A stretch of 64,000 bases of DNA from Streptomyces sp. Mut1 (GCF_030719295.1 NZ_CP120997.1:3232001-3296000), one strand, 5' to 3'. Shown: positions 8,816 to 17,952, counted from the stretch's first letter. The notes: generated by a model from the letters alone, not told the origin. Program-made: numbers and translations.

Positions 8816-9057
8816 ACACTGAGCAACTGCGCTGGTTCAAGAGCAGCTATAGCGATGGCGAGGGCGGCAACTGCATCGAGGTCGCCTACGACTGGCGCAA
8901 ATCCAGCTACAGCAGCGGTGAGGGCGGCGAGTGCATCGAGGTCGCCTCCTGCGCCTCCGCCGTCCACGTCCGCGATTCGAAGAACATCCCGGGCCCCCAC
9001 TTCGACGTGGCACCCACGGCCTGGGCCGCGTTCGTCACGTACGCGCGTCAGGGCTGA
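8812..9057 (+). CDS. DUF397 protein with a duplicated motif
   Basis: An 81-aa partner of the preceding XRE regulator. DUF397 proteins usually have one W-x-KSSYS...CIEVA unit; here two are fused in tandem: WFKSSYSDGEGGNCIEVAY (9-27) and WRKSSYSSGEGGECIEVAS (29-47), followed by the normal VRDSKNIPGPHFDVAPTAWAAFV tail. ATGA overlap with the upstream stop indicates translational coupling. Confidence 0.9.
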   Translation: MNTEQLRWFKSSYSDGEGGNCIEVAYDWRKSSYSSGEGGECIEVASCASAVHVRDSKNIPGPHFDVAPTAWAAFVTYARQG

Positions 9058-9136
9058 CCAGCCGGACGGCGAGCACGGGCCCGACGCTCGCCGTCCGTCC
9101 GGGGCTGCCCCGGCCCGTAGAGGGCACACTTCACGC

Positions 9137-9277
9137 ATGAGAGATGACCCGCAAAAACTCGCCGAGTCGGAAGACGCACTGGCTCTCGCCGAGTACCGGG
9201 CCCGCCAGGTCTCCGGCGCCACCGAAACCGTTCCGCACGACGTGGTGCGCGCACGGCTCGGCCTGGAGCGGCGCTGA
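9137..9277 (+). CDS. small protein resembling an antitoxin tail
   Basis: A 46-aa hydrophilic helical peptide (MRDDPQKLAESEDALALAEY...VPHDVVRARLGLERR). The EYRARQ...VPHDVVRARLGL pattern resembles C-terminal regions of Phd/YefM- or RelB-like antitoxins, but no DNA-binding N-terminus and no adjacent toxin are present. It could be a free-standing small gene or a remnant. Function not assigned. Confidence 0.45.
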   Translation: MRDDPQKLAESEDALALAEYRARQVSGATETVPHDVVRARLGLERR

Positions 9278-9321
9278 CGCGCTGGTCACAGCGGAAGGCG
9301 GGGCAACCGCCACGGCCCGCC

Positions 9322-9966
9322 TCAGCCCGCCGGCGTCTGGTCCACCTTGAAGTCCATGTTCACCTGGCCGCCGACGACGGACTTCGCGGTGACCGTCACT
9401 CCGTACTGCTGGCCGCCGTCCGCGAGCTGGCAGCGGATCGTGGCGCCCACGCGGGCCGGGAGGTTCTCGGGGCAGGAGAAGGAGTCGGGCTCCTTGCCGA
9501 CCTGGGCCGCGAGGGCGGCCTTGCCCTGGCGGGCGACCTCGGCCTTGTCCACGGACTGCTCGCCGCCCGTGCCGCTGGTCGTCGTGTCGGTGGGCTGGGC
9601 GGAGTCGCTGGGCTGGGGGTCGGCGGAGGCGCCGGTGTCGGCCGCGCCGTCGACCTTGTAGTCCATCTTGACGTCCTTGCCGTCGACGGACTTCACGGTG
9701 ACCGTCATGCCGAGCTTCTTGCCACCATCGGTCAGCGTGCAGCGCACGCTTTCGCCGACCTTGGCCTTGAGGTCGTCCTCGCAGGTCACGTCCTCGGGCT
9801 CGCGGCCGACCTCTTTACCGAGGCCCGCCGACGCCTGCTTGGCGACCTCGGCCTTCTTGACGACCTTTTCGCCACCCACGCTGAACGAACAGCCCGCGGC
9901 GAACATCATGGCCACCGTTCCGGCCACGGCTCCGGCCACCATCCGACCTCGCACCGACTGCTGCAT
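9322..9966 (-). CDS. secreted lipoprotein with two DUF4333-like repeats
   Basis: A 214-aa lipoprotein: basic N-terminus, hydrophobic stretch and lipobox AAGC (Cys26). Two homologous repeats of about 70 aa follow, each with a KAEVA(K/R)Q start, a C-(4-6 residue)-L-x-A-x-V-G-x-(S/T)-(V/I)-RC core and a closing (Y/M)KVD. They are joined by a Ser/Thr/Asp/Pro linker near residues 108-137. Four conserved Cys suggest a disulfide per repeat. Surface-anchored; ligand unknown. Confidence 0.8.
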   Translation of the reverse strand: MQQSVRGRMVAGAVAGTVAMMFAAGCSFSVGGEKVVKKAEVAKQASAGLGKEVGREPEDVTCEDDLKAKVGESVRCTLTDGGKKLGMTVTVKSVDGKDVKMDYKVDGAADTGASADPQPSDSAQPTDTTTSGTGGEQSVDKAEVARQGKAALAAQVGKEPDSFSCPENLPARVGATIRCQLADGGQQYGVTVTAKSVVGGQVNMDFKVDQTPAG

Positions 9967-10061
9967 GGTTCCCCCTTGGCAAAGCGTTCACGTCAGAACT
10001 GGCGTGCCAAGCTATCACCGGCCCCCGAACACCAGACCGACCCGACCAGCCCCCGGAACGG

Positions 10062-10685
10062 TCAGCCCGCGTAGCCGTTTTCGGCCAGGATCTTGTCGAT
10101 ACGGGCGCGGTGCGCGGCCTCCCAGGCGTCGAGGGTCTCGGCGGCCTCCTTGGCGGCCTTGGCCCGTGCGTCGGTCAGCACCTGCTCCCGGCTGGCGGCC
10201 GGCGTGACGACGATGCCTTCCTCGTCGGCGACGACGATGTCCCCGGCGTTCACCGTCACCCCGCCGCACCGCACCGGTTCGCCGAGGGGCGTCACGGCCT
10301 TCTTCGTACCGGGAAAGGGGACGACGCCGGTCGCGAAGACGGGGAAGCCCATGTCCCGTACCTCGGCCAGGTCCCGGATCACCCCGTTGGTGACGAACGC
10401 GGCGATGCCCCGGCGCTGGGCCACCGCGCACACGTTCCCGCCGGCCAGCGCGTAGTCCGCGTCGCCCGCCTCGATGACGATGACGGAGCCGGGGCCGGCG
10501 CGGTGGATGGCGGCGTGCAGCATGAGGTTGTCACCGGGCGGGCAGCGCACGGTGAACGCCGGACCGGCGACCCGCGGCACGGACGGCCAGAGCGGGCGGA
10601 TGCCGGCGTCCATGACCTGCCCGCGCCCCAGCAGGTCGGCGAGCGTGGTCGGTGAGATGTCCTTGAAGCCGCTGACGTCGTTCAT
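10062..10685 (-). CDS. RraA-like / 4-hydroxy-4-methyl-2-oxoglutarate aldolase-family protein
   Basis: A 207-aa protein of the RraA/dimethylmenaquinone-methyltransferase-like fold. Motifs: GPAFTVRCPPGDNLMLHAAI, VIVIEAGD and the active-site segment GVIRDLAEVRDMGFPVFATG, then GDIVVADEEGIVVTP. Family members are Mg2+-dependent oxaloacetate decarboxylases or aldolases, or RNase E inhibitors; in Streptomyces an aldolase/decarboxylase role is likelier. The ATG at 10685 is chosen because GAGAGGAAG precedes it at good spacing. Confidence 0.8.
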   Translation of the reverse strand: MNDVSGFKDISPTTLADLLGRGQVMDAGIRPLWPSVPRVAGPAFTVRCPPGDNLMLHAAIHRAGPGSVIVIEAGDADYALAGGNVCAVAQRRGIAAFVTNGVIRDLAEVRDMGFPVFATGVVPFPGTKKAVTPLGEPVRCGGVTVNAGDIVVADEEGIVVTPAASREQVLTDARAKAAKEAAETLDAWEAAHRARIDKILAENGYAG

Positions 10686-10768
10686 ACGCTTCCTCTCCAC
10701 GGTCCGGATGGCCATGAGGTCAACGCCCGGCGGACGGCGCATCGTTCCGGCGTGCGCAGCGCCACGTC

Positions 10769-11239
10769 TCAGGCGTACGTCCAGCGCCAGGCGTTCCCGC
10801 TGTAGGCGCACTTGATGCGCGTACCGGCCGCGTTCGTCGTCAGGGCGCCGTGGTCACTGTTCCGGCAGAACTGGCCGGCGCTGTAGCAGTTCCCCGCGTT
10901 GGAGCGGATGGAACACGAGCGGGTGGTGGTGGAACCCCCGCCGCCGGAGCCGCCCGAGCCGCCGGACCCGGAGGACGTCGCCCTCGTGACGGTCGCCGTG
11001 ACGGTCGGCCCCGGCACCTTCACGGTCTTCGTCTCGGTCACCGTGGGCGCCGGGGCGGGTGTGGCGGTCTCGGTCGCCGTGGCCGTGACGGTCACCGTGA
11101 CCGTGGGGGCCGGCGCGGCACTCGTCGCCGCCACGGTCGCCGCGTCGTCGCCGGACTGCGTACAGCCCACCGCCCCGAAGGCGAACAGGGCGATGCCGCC
11201 TATCCAGATCCGCTTGCGCCGGCTCAACACCTTGGCCAT
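10769..11239 (-). CDS. small lipoprotein with Thr/Val-rich stalk and Cys-rich C-terminus
   Basis: A 156-aa protein. The N-terminus MAKVLSRRKRIWIGGIALF and lipobox FGAVGC mark a lipoprotein. A long Thr/Val/Pro stalk (TVTVTVTATATETATPAP) and a Gly/Ser linker lead to a compact C-terminal domain of about 45 aa with Cys pairs (CSIRSNAGNCYSAGQFC...GTRIKCAYS), a module I recognise as common at streptomycete secreted-protein C-termini but cannot name. The start is preceded by GGGGGGA. Confidence 0.75.
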   Translation of the reverse strand: MAKVLSRRKRIWIGGIALFAFGAVGCTQSGDDAATVAATSAAPAPTVTVTVTATATETATPAPAPTVTETKTVKVPGPTVTATVTRATSSGSGGSGGSGGGGSTTTRSCSIRSNAGNCYSAGQFCRNSDHGALTTNAAGTRIKCAYSGNAWRWTYA

Positions 11240-11430
11240 GTGGTCCCCCCACGTCTCGGCATACGCCACTTCGAGTGGAATGACGGTATTACTTCGGACG
11301 AGATGTGTGAGAATTGAGGAGAGGGAGTGATCCTATTGTGACCAACGAGCATGCGGGTACGGGCGTCGCGTCCGGGTACGCCCCCGAAACCCGGTCGCGG
11401 CCCGGCCGCACGCCGCCTACGTTCGAGGCC

Positions 11431-12156
11431 ATGGCTGACGAAGGCTTCACGCATCCACGACTGGCCGCGCTCTACGATCCGCTCGACCCGGACCGCAGCG
11501 ACCTCGACGCCTATCTGCGCATGGCGGAGGAGTTCGAGGCGCACCGCGTCCTGGACATCGGCTGCGGCACAGGCGTGTTCGCCCTCCTCCTGGCCGGCCG
11601 CGGCAAGGACGTCGTCGGCGTCGATCCCGCCCTGGCATCCCTCGACGTGGCGCGGGCCAAGCCGGGCGCGGAGCGCGTGCGCTGGCTTCACGGCGATGCG
11701 ACGACCCTCCCCCCGCTGCGCGTCGATCTCGCGACGATGACCGCGAACGTCGCCCAGGCCATCGCCGGCCCCGACGCCTGGCAGGCGACCCTGCGGGGAG
11801 CCCATGAGGCGCTGCGCCCCGGCGGGCGCCTGGTCTTCGAGACGCGCGATCCGGCGCGGCGCGCCTGGGAGGAGTGGACCCGCGAGGACTCCCGCAGCGT
11901 GACCGAGGTCCCGGGCACCGGCCCGGTCGAGTCCTGGGTCGAGGTGACCGAGGTGGCCGGGCCCCTGGTCACGTTCCGCTGGACCTACCGGTTCGCGGCG
12001 GACGGAGACGTACTGACCTCGGACTCGACGCTGCGCTTCCGCGAGCGGGACGAGGTCGAACGGGACCTGCGCGCCCTCGGATACACGGTGGACGACATCC
12101 GCGACGCACCCGACCGTCCGGGCCGCGAGTTCGTCTTCGTGGCCCGGCGGGTCTGA
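11431..12156 (+). CDS. class I SAM-dependent methyltransferase
   Basis: A 241-aa protein. Motif I VLDIGCGTGVFALLLAGRG (about 37-55), an acidic motif II VVGVDPA, motif III TMTANVAQAI and a LRPGGRLVFETRDP segment typify small-molecule methyltransferases. The ATG at 11431 fits homologues; a TACGTT box 7 bp before it suggests leaderless transcription. Convergent with the DUF4157 gene. The substrate is unknown. Confidence 0.83.
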   Translation: MADEGFTHPRLAALYDPLDPDRSDLDAYLRMAEEFEAHRVLDIGCGTGVFALLLAGRGKDVVGVDPALASLDVARAKPGAERVRWLHGDATTLPPLRVDLATMTANVAQAIAGPDAWQATLRGAHEALRPGGRLVFETRDPARRAWEEWTREDSRSVTEVPGTGPVESWVEVTEVAGPLVTFRWTYRFAADGDVLTSDSTLRFRERDEVERDLRALGYTVDDIRDAPDRPGREFVFVARRV

Positions 12157-12223
12157 CGCATCGCGCTCACTCACCGCAAGTGGTGCTGCCGGCGGAGCGC
12201 CGGGTGTCCGTCGATCCAGGAAA

Positions 12224-14332
12224 TCAGCTTTCGGAGGCGGAAAGCTGGTTGGCGGCACGGCCGAAGGCGGTGAGTAGCACTTTCCTGCTCTCGATGGCCA
12301 TGTTTACGACTTGAACACAGACCGCCCTGTTGGGAAATCGGTTCAACAGATCCTTATTCTTACGCAGCTCGGCCAACAGAGATTTCTTGACGGTACTCAC
12401 GTCCACCGTGCGGAGAAATTTCGAGTCGTGCACGCGTGCGAAGACAAGTTCGCCGAGCGGGCCCTTGATCCCTGCGGGCAGAGCGTACGCCTCTTCGACG
12501 CGGTCCCCCCATGTCGTTTGTCCGGCATGACTCTGCGCGAGGTTGGAGAGCTGTTCGAGTGGGTTCCGGACGGTTCCCTTCCCCTTGTTGCTCTGATCCG
12601 TCTCGACGTTCTCACCGATCCGTTTCATGTCGGTGGTGATCGCGTATCTGGAGTCGAAATTCTCTTTCACTTCCTTGGACCCCTCGGCCGCATCTCGCTC
12701 GCCGATCTCATTACGCGCAGTTTTCACCAGGGCGGCCCCTTCCTGGTTGCCTTGTTCGAAGGAGATGCCGGGCTCCAGGTCGTCCCGATATTCGGCCACC
12801 TTGATAAAGGTGTTGGGCTCGGGGTAGTAGACGGAGCGTGGGTTCAGTTCGGCCATGACGTCCCGGACGGCGAGGTCCACCTGCCCGGCGTGCCAGAGCA
12901 TGAGGTCTCTCTCGTAACCGTCGGCCTTCTTGGTCTTCTTGGTCTTCTTGCCTGCACTGCCTTGGGGGGCCTGGGCGGTAGCGTTGGGGGCGGGGCCCGC
13001 GTATCCGCCGCTGAACAGGTCCAGAAGTCCGCCGTGCAGGGGCCCGGCAGGTCTGTCCGTGGTTTGTTCCCCCGCCGCGACGGCCGGGCTTCCTGCTGCT
13101 GAGAACAGTGGACCGGCCGGGGTGACGAAGGACTGGGTGTCGGCGTCGCTGGTGTGTACGTAGACATGCTGTCTGCCGCATTCCTTCAGTCCTTGAATGA
13201 GGCGGGGTACCGCTTCGTCGCGCAGGATTCTGTCTCTGATACTTCCGTAAGGAATGATGTTCTGTTCTTTGTAGTTGGATTTATTGGCCAGGCCACTGTG
13301 CCAGTTGAACCCGATGACCTCGACCGGGAACATGGCTTCGCCTTCGGTCCAGGTCGCCTTGAACTCGTTGATCTTCTGCCTGAGCAGTTCCTCTTGGCCT
13401 GAGAGCCCCTCCCAGTAGTTCACTCCGATCACCAAGGCGAACTGATTCCCGATCGCCCCGGTTCCGGTAAAGCCTGTTCTGTACTTTCGGGCGATACCGG
13501 CGATATCCAAACCATCGCTGAGCACGACGGGTGCGAGTGAGACCACCCCGGGGACATCGCTCTCCGCGACCGGAACTGTCTCTGTCTCGGCTCCGAGAGC
13601 GCCGGCGCTGACTCTGGCTCCGGGATCGACCGAGCCGGCCGACATCTGGCGGTTCCTGGTGCGTTGTACGGCCCTCGGCTCCGCCGGTGCGGGCCGCGAG
13701 GACTGGTCCTCCGCCGCTCGCTGGACCGGGGCGGCCGGGGTGGGGGCGAGGCTCATGGCCCGTGTGGCGTTGGCTTCCGCTTCGCGTTCGTACCGGTCGG
13801 TGGGGTCGGAGACCTTGAGCCCCGCGCCGTTGTCGGTACCGGTGACGGGGCCTTGGCGTTGCTGGATGACATGCGTCAGCTCATGGGCGAGGGTGTGTCC
13901 GTCCGCACCGCCTTCGCCGATGACGACGTGGCTGCCGGAGGTGTAGGCGCGAGCGCCGACCTCGACGGCCGAGGCCTTGGCGGCGTCGTCGTCGTGGATG
14001 CGGACATCGGAGAAGTCCGCGCCGAGCCTGCCTTCCATATCGGTACGGGTGGCGCTGTCCAGCGGTCGGCCGGAGGAGCGCAGTAGGCCGAGGACAGCGG
14101 AGCGTCGCACGGGGGGCGGAGTCGTCTGCTGGTCGCCGCAGCCGTCACCGTGCTGGTTCTGGAGGGGCAGGTAGCCCTCGGACAGCAGCCGTTGGATGAC
14201 GGCCGCGTTCCCGATACTGCCCTGTAGGGCAAGGGGGCCGTTGAGTGGCACTCCGCCCGTCGTCGCGGTTCTGCGGGCCGGGGCGGGCTTGTTCTCCACG
14301 CCGGTCTTCGCGGCACCGTCCTGACTGTGCAT
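12224..14332 (-). CDS. DUF4157 protein, candidate eCIS/polymorphic effector
   Basis: A 702-aa protein without signal peptide. Residues about 85-160 are a DUF4157 domain: LGADFSDVRIHDD, then RAYTSGSHVVIG and the metallopeptidase-like HTLAHELTHVIQQ (HExxH 150-154), followed by the usual YEREAEANATRAM. DUF4157 is known from cargo of extracellular contractile injection systems. After a Pro/Ala linker the C-terminal part (about 275-702) is unfamiliar: FALVIGVNYWEGLSGQEELL, VEVIGFNWHSG, YVHTSDADTQSF, SVYYPEPNTFIKV and a long helical end. Its base composition is visibly less GC-rich than its neighbours, suggesting acquisition. The start is chosen for GAAGAGG before ATG 14332. No injection-system genes lie in the window. 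Confidence 0.85.
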   Translation of the reverse strand: MHSQDGAAKTGVENKPAPARRTATTGGVPLNGPLALQGSIGNAAVIQRLLSEGYLPLQNQHGDGCGDQQTTPPPVRRSAVLGLLRSSGRPLDSATRTDMEGRLGADFSDVRIHDDDAAKASAVEVGARAYTSGSHVVIGEGGADGHTLAHELTHVIQQRQGPVTGTDNGAGLKVSDPTDRYEREAEANATRAMSLAPTPAAPVQRAAEDQSSRPAPAEPRAVQRTRNRQMSAGSVDPGARVSAGALGAETETVPVAESDVPGVVSLAPVVLSDGLDIAGIARKYRTGFTGTGAIGNQFALVIGVNYWEGLSGQEELLRQKINEFKATWTEGEAMFPVEVIGFNWHSGLANKSNYKEQNIIPYGSIRDRILRDEAVPRLIQGLKECGRQHVYVHTSDADTQSFVTPAGPLFSAAGSPAVAAGEQTTDRPAGPLHGGLLDLFSGGYAGPAPNATAQAPQGSAGKKTKKTKKADGYERDLMLWHAGQVDLAVRDVMAELNPRSVYYPEPNTFIKVAEYRDDLEPGISFEQGNQEGAALVKTARNEIGERDAAEGSKEVKENFDSRYAITTDMKRIGENVETDQSNKGKGTVRNPLEQLSNLAQSHAGQTTWGDRVEEAYALPAGIKGPLGELVFARVHDSKFLRTVDVSTVKKSLLAELRKNKDLLNRFPNRAVCVQVVNMAIESRKVLLTAFGRAANQLSASES

Positions 14333-14704
14333 GAGAACCTCTTCGCTGCTGAAGGGACGACCATCCCTGCATAGCGGAGGCACAGCTCCTGTTCCAGGTA
14401 CCTCGGGGCAGAGTTGAGTGGCCCGACAGACATACATCCTGGTGCACGGCGAACCGGCCAGGGGCAGGGGCCCTGCCAGGTGCCCGCCTCACGGCTGGAC
14501 ACCGCGCACAGGCTCGACGGCTTCCTTGACGCTGACATTCAAGGACGCGGAACTGCCGGGTGCGGGCGGCAGGCCGGCCGCCCGCTACCGGGAGGCCGGG
14601 GTGGGGTGGCGGGGCTCGGGCCGACTGTGGGCGGGGTCGTCGTCGGCGGTGCCCGGATCGGGTGGGGGCCCACCCGATCCGGCCGCGCCGGGGGTGAGCC
14701 CGGC
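14333..14704. other. intergenic stretch, no gene seen
   Basis: The 372 bp between the DUF4157 start and the LLM stop hold the DUF4157 promoter region and, at the far side, a perfect 14-bp hairpin (see 14653-14682). Open frames here lack coding character. Confidence 0.6.
14653..14682. terminator. perfect 14-bp hairpin after the LLM gene
   Basis: CCGGATCGGGTGGG (14653-14666), a 2-nt loop and its exact complement (14669-14682), 22 bp beyond the stop of the leftward LLM gene. No U-tract, as is common in Streptomyces. Confidence 0.75.
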
Positions 14705-15550
14705 TCAGAGGTACGCCGCGTACGCGTCCAGCGTCCGCAGCACCTCCGGTTCGGCGGCCGGGGGCAGTTGGAGGACGACCTCCTCGATGCCCAGGTCCGC
14801 GTAGTGGGCCAGCTTGCCCGGGTCGGGGAGGACCGCGTACGGGACGACGTGGAGGCCCTCCGGGTCGCGGCCCGCCGCCTCCCAGGCGGTACGGAGCGCG
14901 GGGACGGACTCCGTGAGGCCCCGGCCGCCGATCGGGAGCCAGCCGTCCGCGGACTCCGCGATCCGCGCGAAGAGCCTGGGGCCCGCCGCGCCGCCGATCA
15001 GGGTGCGCGGGCCGGTCAGCGGGCCGCGCGGCTGCTGGTACGGCTTGGGGTGGGCGTGGCTGGCCCGCACCGAAGCGAACTCGCCCTCGTACGCGGTCGG
15101 TTCCTGCGCCCACAGCGCGCGCATCAGCGCCAGCCGGTCGCGGCCCAGGCGCCGCCGCGTCGACCAGGTGACGCCGTGGTCGTCGGCCTCCTCGACGTTC
15201 CAGCCGTAGCCGATGCCCAGGGTGAAGCGGCCGGCGGAGAGGTGGTCGAGGGTGGCGACCTGCTTGGCCAGGTCGATCGGGTCATGCTGGGCGATCAGCG
15301 TGATGCCGGTGCCCAGGGTCAGCCGCTCGGTCACCGCGGCGGCCTGGGCGAGGGCGACGAACGGGTCCAGGGTGCGGCCGTACTCGCGGGGCAGGTCGCC
15401 GCCCGCCGGGTAGGGGGTCTCCCTGTTCACCGGGATGTGGGTGTGCTCGGGCAGGAAGAGCCCGGCGAACCCGCGCTGTTCGAGCTGGTGCGCGAGCCGC
15501 ACCGGGGTGATGGTCTCGTCGGTGAGGAAGATCGTGGTGGCGATCCGCAT
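14705..15550 (-). CDS. LLM-class F420-dependent oxidoreductase
   Basis: A 281-aa luciferase-like monooxygenase-fold enzyme. Family marks: LFLPEHTHIPV near the N-terminus, LGTGITLIAQHDPIDLAKQVATLDHLSAGRFTLGIGYGWN split around residues 75-115, and LIGGAAGPRLFARIAESADGWLP. The length and TLGIGYGW pattern resemble the F420-dependent subgroup; FbiC in this window shows the host makes F420. The start is preceded by GGAGGTG. Substrate unknown. Confidence 0.85.
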   Translation of the reverse strand: MRIATTIFLTDETITPVRLAHQLEQRGFAGLFLPEHTHIPVNRETPYPAGGDLPREYGRTLDPFVALAQAAAVTERLTLGTGITLIAQHDPIDLAKQVATLDHLSAGRFTLGIGYGWNVEEADDHGVTWSTRRRLGRDRLALMRALWAQEPTAYEGEFASVRASHAHPKPYQQPRGPLTGPRTLIGGAAGPRLFARIAESADGWLPIGGRGLTESVPALRTAWEAAGRDPEGLHVVPYAVLPDPGKLAHYADLGIEEVVLQLPPAAEPEVLRTLDAYAAYL

Positions 15551-15663
15551 ACGAAGGCACCTCCGTCGTTGTCGCGTGACCGCTCCAACGTATGCCGTCC
15601 GGGGCGGGAAGCCTCGGCATCGGCGGCTCGACGGCCGCCCCGCTCCCCGCCCCGCACGCCCCG

Positions 15664-16503
15664 TCAGCCCGCTGTGGCGGCGTGCATGACGCGCGGCACG
15701 TTGGCGTGCATCGTGGCCGGGGCCAGCGTCACGGTGGAGCCCGGCGACGCGACCTGCGCGGTGGTGGAGGTGCCCGGGTAGAACCAGCGCCAGCTGCCGG
15801 GGCCGCTCGCGGTCACCGTCGCGGAGACGTGGCCCGCGCTGTTCGTCCTGACCGTCTTCACGGTCGTGTACGCGCTCGCCCCGGTCTTGCGGAACTGGAG
15901 CCTGACGCTCTGGCCGCCGTAGCCGCGGTACTCCAGCGCCTCCCAGTCGGCCCGGGTCAGTGCGCCCGTGACCTTGACCGTTCTGCCGCCGGAGAGCGGG
16001 CTCGGACCGGTCGCGGCGGCCGTCAGGGTCGCGGCGCGCTTGAGCTTGAAGGGGGCGACCCAGTCGAAGATCCAGTAGTCGCCGTCGTTGGCCTGCACGT
16101 TGCCGTAGGCGCACCAGTCACCGGCGGCGTCGTTGGCGTTCCGCTCGCTGTTGTAGTCGGGGAAGTCGTGCGGGTCGGCGCGCATCGTCGCCGTGCACTC
16201 CGAAGTGGTGGCGCTCAGCTTCTTGCACGTCGTGCCGACCAGCTCGACCGGTGCGCCGGCGGTGGAGCTCGCGTTGCCCGCCCGGATGTCGCGCAGGCTC
16301 TTGACGCCCGAGTTGTCCTTGATCGTCAGCTTGATCGGGAAGGTCACCGTCTTGCTGGTGCCGATGATGACGTTCTTGCCGTTGTTGGTCACCGCCTTGG
16401 TGACCCTGATGTCGCCCCGCCCCTCGGCGTGCGCCGTCGCTCCCCCCAGCACGGTCATGGCCACCGCGGTGGTCACCGTGCCCCAGAGCACAGGTCTTCG
16501 CAT
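15664..16503 (-). CDS. secreted protein of unknown function
   Basis: A 279-aa protein with a Sec signal peptide cleaved after THA (about residue 26). The mature part is Thr/Ser-rich with predicted beta-sandwich repeats: an N-terminal half with one likely disulfide pair (TTCKK...SECTAT), a DYWIFDWVAPFKLKR joint and a C-terminal half with QSVRLQFRKTGASAYTTVKTV, which resembles Ig-like repeats of extracellular actinobacterial proteins. No catalytic motif recognised. Confidence 0.65.
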   Translation of the reverse strand: MRRPVLWGTVTTAVAMTVLGGATAHAEGRGDIRVTKAVTNNGKNVIIGTSKTVTFPIKLTIKDNSGVKSLRDIRAGNASSTAGAPVELVGTTCKKLSATTSECTATMRADPHDFPDYNSERNANDAAGDWCAYGNVQANDGDYWIFDWVAPFKLKRAATLTAAATGPSPLSGGRTVKVTGALTRADWEALEYRGYGGQSVRLQFRKTGASAYTTVKTVRTNSAGHVSATVTASGPGSWRWFYPGTSTTAQVASPGSTVTLAPATMHANVPRVMHAATAG

Positions 16504-16614
16504 GTCCCCTCCTCCTCGCCCTCCGCCCCGGCTGCCGGGGTGGACGCGTCGGCACAGCGTAGAGGCCGGGCCGCAACGGCCGTACGCGGGCCCGGCGTTC
16601 CCCGTACGCGTGGG

Positions 16615-17952
16615 TCAGGCCGCTTTCCCGGCCGGGGCGGCGCCCCGGACCGACGCTCCCAGGACCCCCAGCCTCCCCGCGCACCCCCGCTGCTGCACCA
16701 CCGCGAGCCCCGCGACCACCGCTCCCAGCGCCAGCCACCCCACCGGCCCGGCGGCCATCACCACGCCCGTCAGGAGCGGCGGGCCCGCCGACTTCTGGAT
16801 GGACTGGGACATGCCGGCCACCCCCAGGTACGCGGCCCGTTCGTCCGGCGGGGACAGGAGGACGGCCAGCTCCCACGAGCTGACCGAGCGCATCAGCTCG
16901 GCCATCGTGACCAGAACGGCCGCGGCGAGCAGGGCGGTGGCCGCCGCCCAGGTACCGCAGCCGGTGGCGCCGGCCGTCAGGGCGCAGCAGACGAACATCA
17001 GGACCCCGTACAGCAGCACCGCCCGCACCGCCTTGCGCGGGCCCTCGGCCCTTCGGGAGACGGCCAGTTGGAGTACGACGACGAGCACGGTGTTGATGAC
17101 GAGGAAGGCCGGTACGAGGGCGTGCGGGGCGGAGGTGCGGCTGACGAGCCACAGGGGGAGACCGACCGCGAGGACCGAGTCGTCCAGGTTCATGGGGATG
17201 TCCAGCAGCACGAAGCGGAGGTAACCCCGGTCCCGCCAGGGGCCTTTGGGGCGAGGGGCGGGGGTCGCGTCATCGGGTACGGGCTCCGCTCGTGCCACCT
17301 CCCTCGTCCGGCCGGCCGGCTCGCCCGTGCGCCACACCAGCGCCGCGGCGACGACGAAGGAGAGGGCGTTGCCGAGGATCAGGGCGCGGTAGGCGTCCGT
17401 GGTGCCGACGGCGAGGCCGATGGCGGCGAGTCCGGCGCCGAGCCCGTACCCGGCGTTCGCCGCACTGCGCGACAACGCCTGGTAGGCGACGCGGCGTTCG
17501 CCCGCCGCGCGGGTGGCGAACAGCATCTCCAGCGTCTTGGCCGCCCGGTCCCCCAGGTAGGTCACCGCGACCACCACGAGCAGCGCGCCGAAGCTCGTAC
17601 AGAGCAGCACCAGCGTGAGCGTCACCAGCCGCAGCAGGTGGCAGCCGATGAGCAGCGGGCGCACCGGGAAGCGGCCGGCCAGGCGCCCGGCGAGGGGTGA
17701 GCCCGCGATGCCCGCGACACCGGCCGTGCCGAGCAGGACGCCGATCTGCTGGGCGCTGAGGTGGGTGACGAAGGTGAGGTAGAGGACCGAGGACGCCGCC
17801 CACAGGCCGGAGCCGGTGCGGTCGACGGCCAGGGCGAGCAGCATGATCCGGGCGTCCCGGCCGCCCGGTGGGTTGCGTAGCTGGGCGATCAGGCCGCCGT
17901 GTCCGACCTCGGTCTCCGCCGCTTCACTGCCCCCTGTACGACGCACCGCCAC
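16615..17952 (-). CDS. MFS transporter
   Basis: A 445-aa protein with about 12 membrane segments and the DHA1-like loop motif GSPLAGRLAGRFPVRPLL after TM2. Start GTG 17952. The upstream region holds four copies of a 12-bp MarR-type operator sequence, so expression is probably ligand-inducible, yet no MarR gene lies next to it. A role in drug or metabolite efflux is inferred. Confidence 0.83.
   Translation of the reverse strand: MAVRRTGGSEAAETEVGHGGLIAQLRNPPGGRDARIMLLALAVDRTGSGLWAASSVLYLTFVTHLSAQQIGVLLGTAGVAGIAGSPLAGRLAGRFPVRPLLIGCHLLRLVTLTLVLLCTSFGALLVVVAVTYLGDRAAKTLEMLFATRAAGERRVAYQALSRSAANAGYGLGAGLAAIGLAVGTTDAYRALILGNALSFVVAAALVWRTGEPAGRTREVARAEPVPDDATPAPRPKGPWRDRGYLRFVLLDIPMNLDDSVLAVGLPLWLVSRTSAPHALVPAFLVINTVLVVVLQLAVSRRAEGPRKAVRAVLLYGVLMFVCCALTAGATGCGTWAAATALLAAAVLVTMAELMRSVSSWELAVLLSPPDERAAYLGVAGMSQSIQKSAGPPLLTGVVMAAGPVGWLALGAVVAGLAVVQQRGCAGRLGVLGASVRGAAPAGKAA

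Noticed and set aside
12224..14332. Secreted metalloprotease
   Set aside because: No signal peptide; the HELTH motif sits in a DUF4157 context, which is associated with injection-system cargo.
15592..17700. 702-codon plus-strand frame
   Set aside because: Runs across three minus-strand genes and has Arg/Gly/Ala shadow composition.
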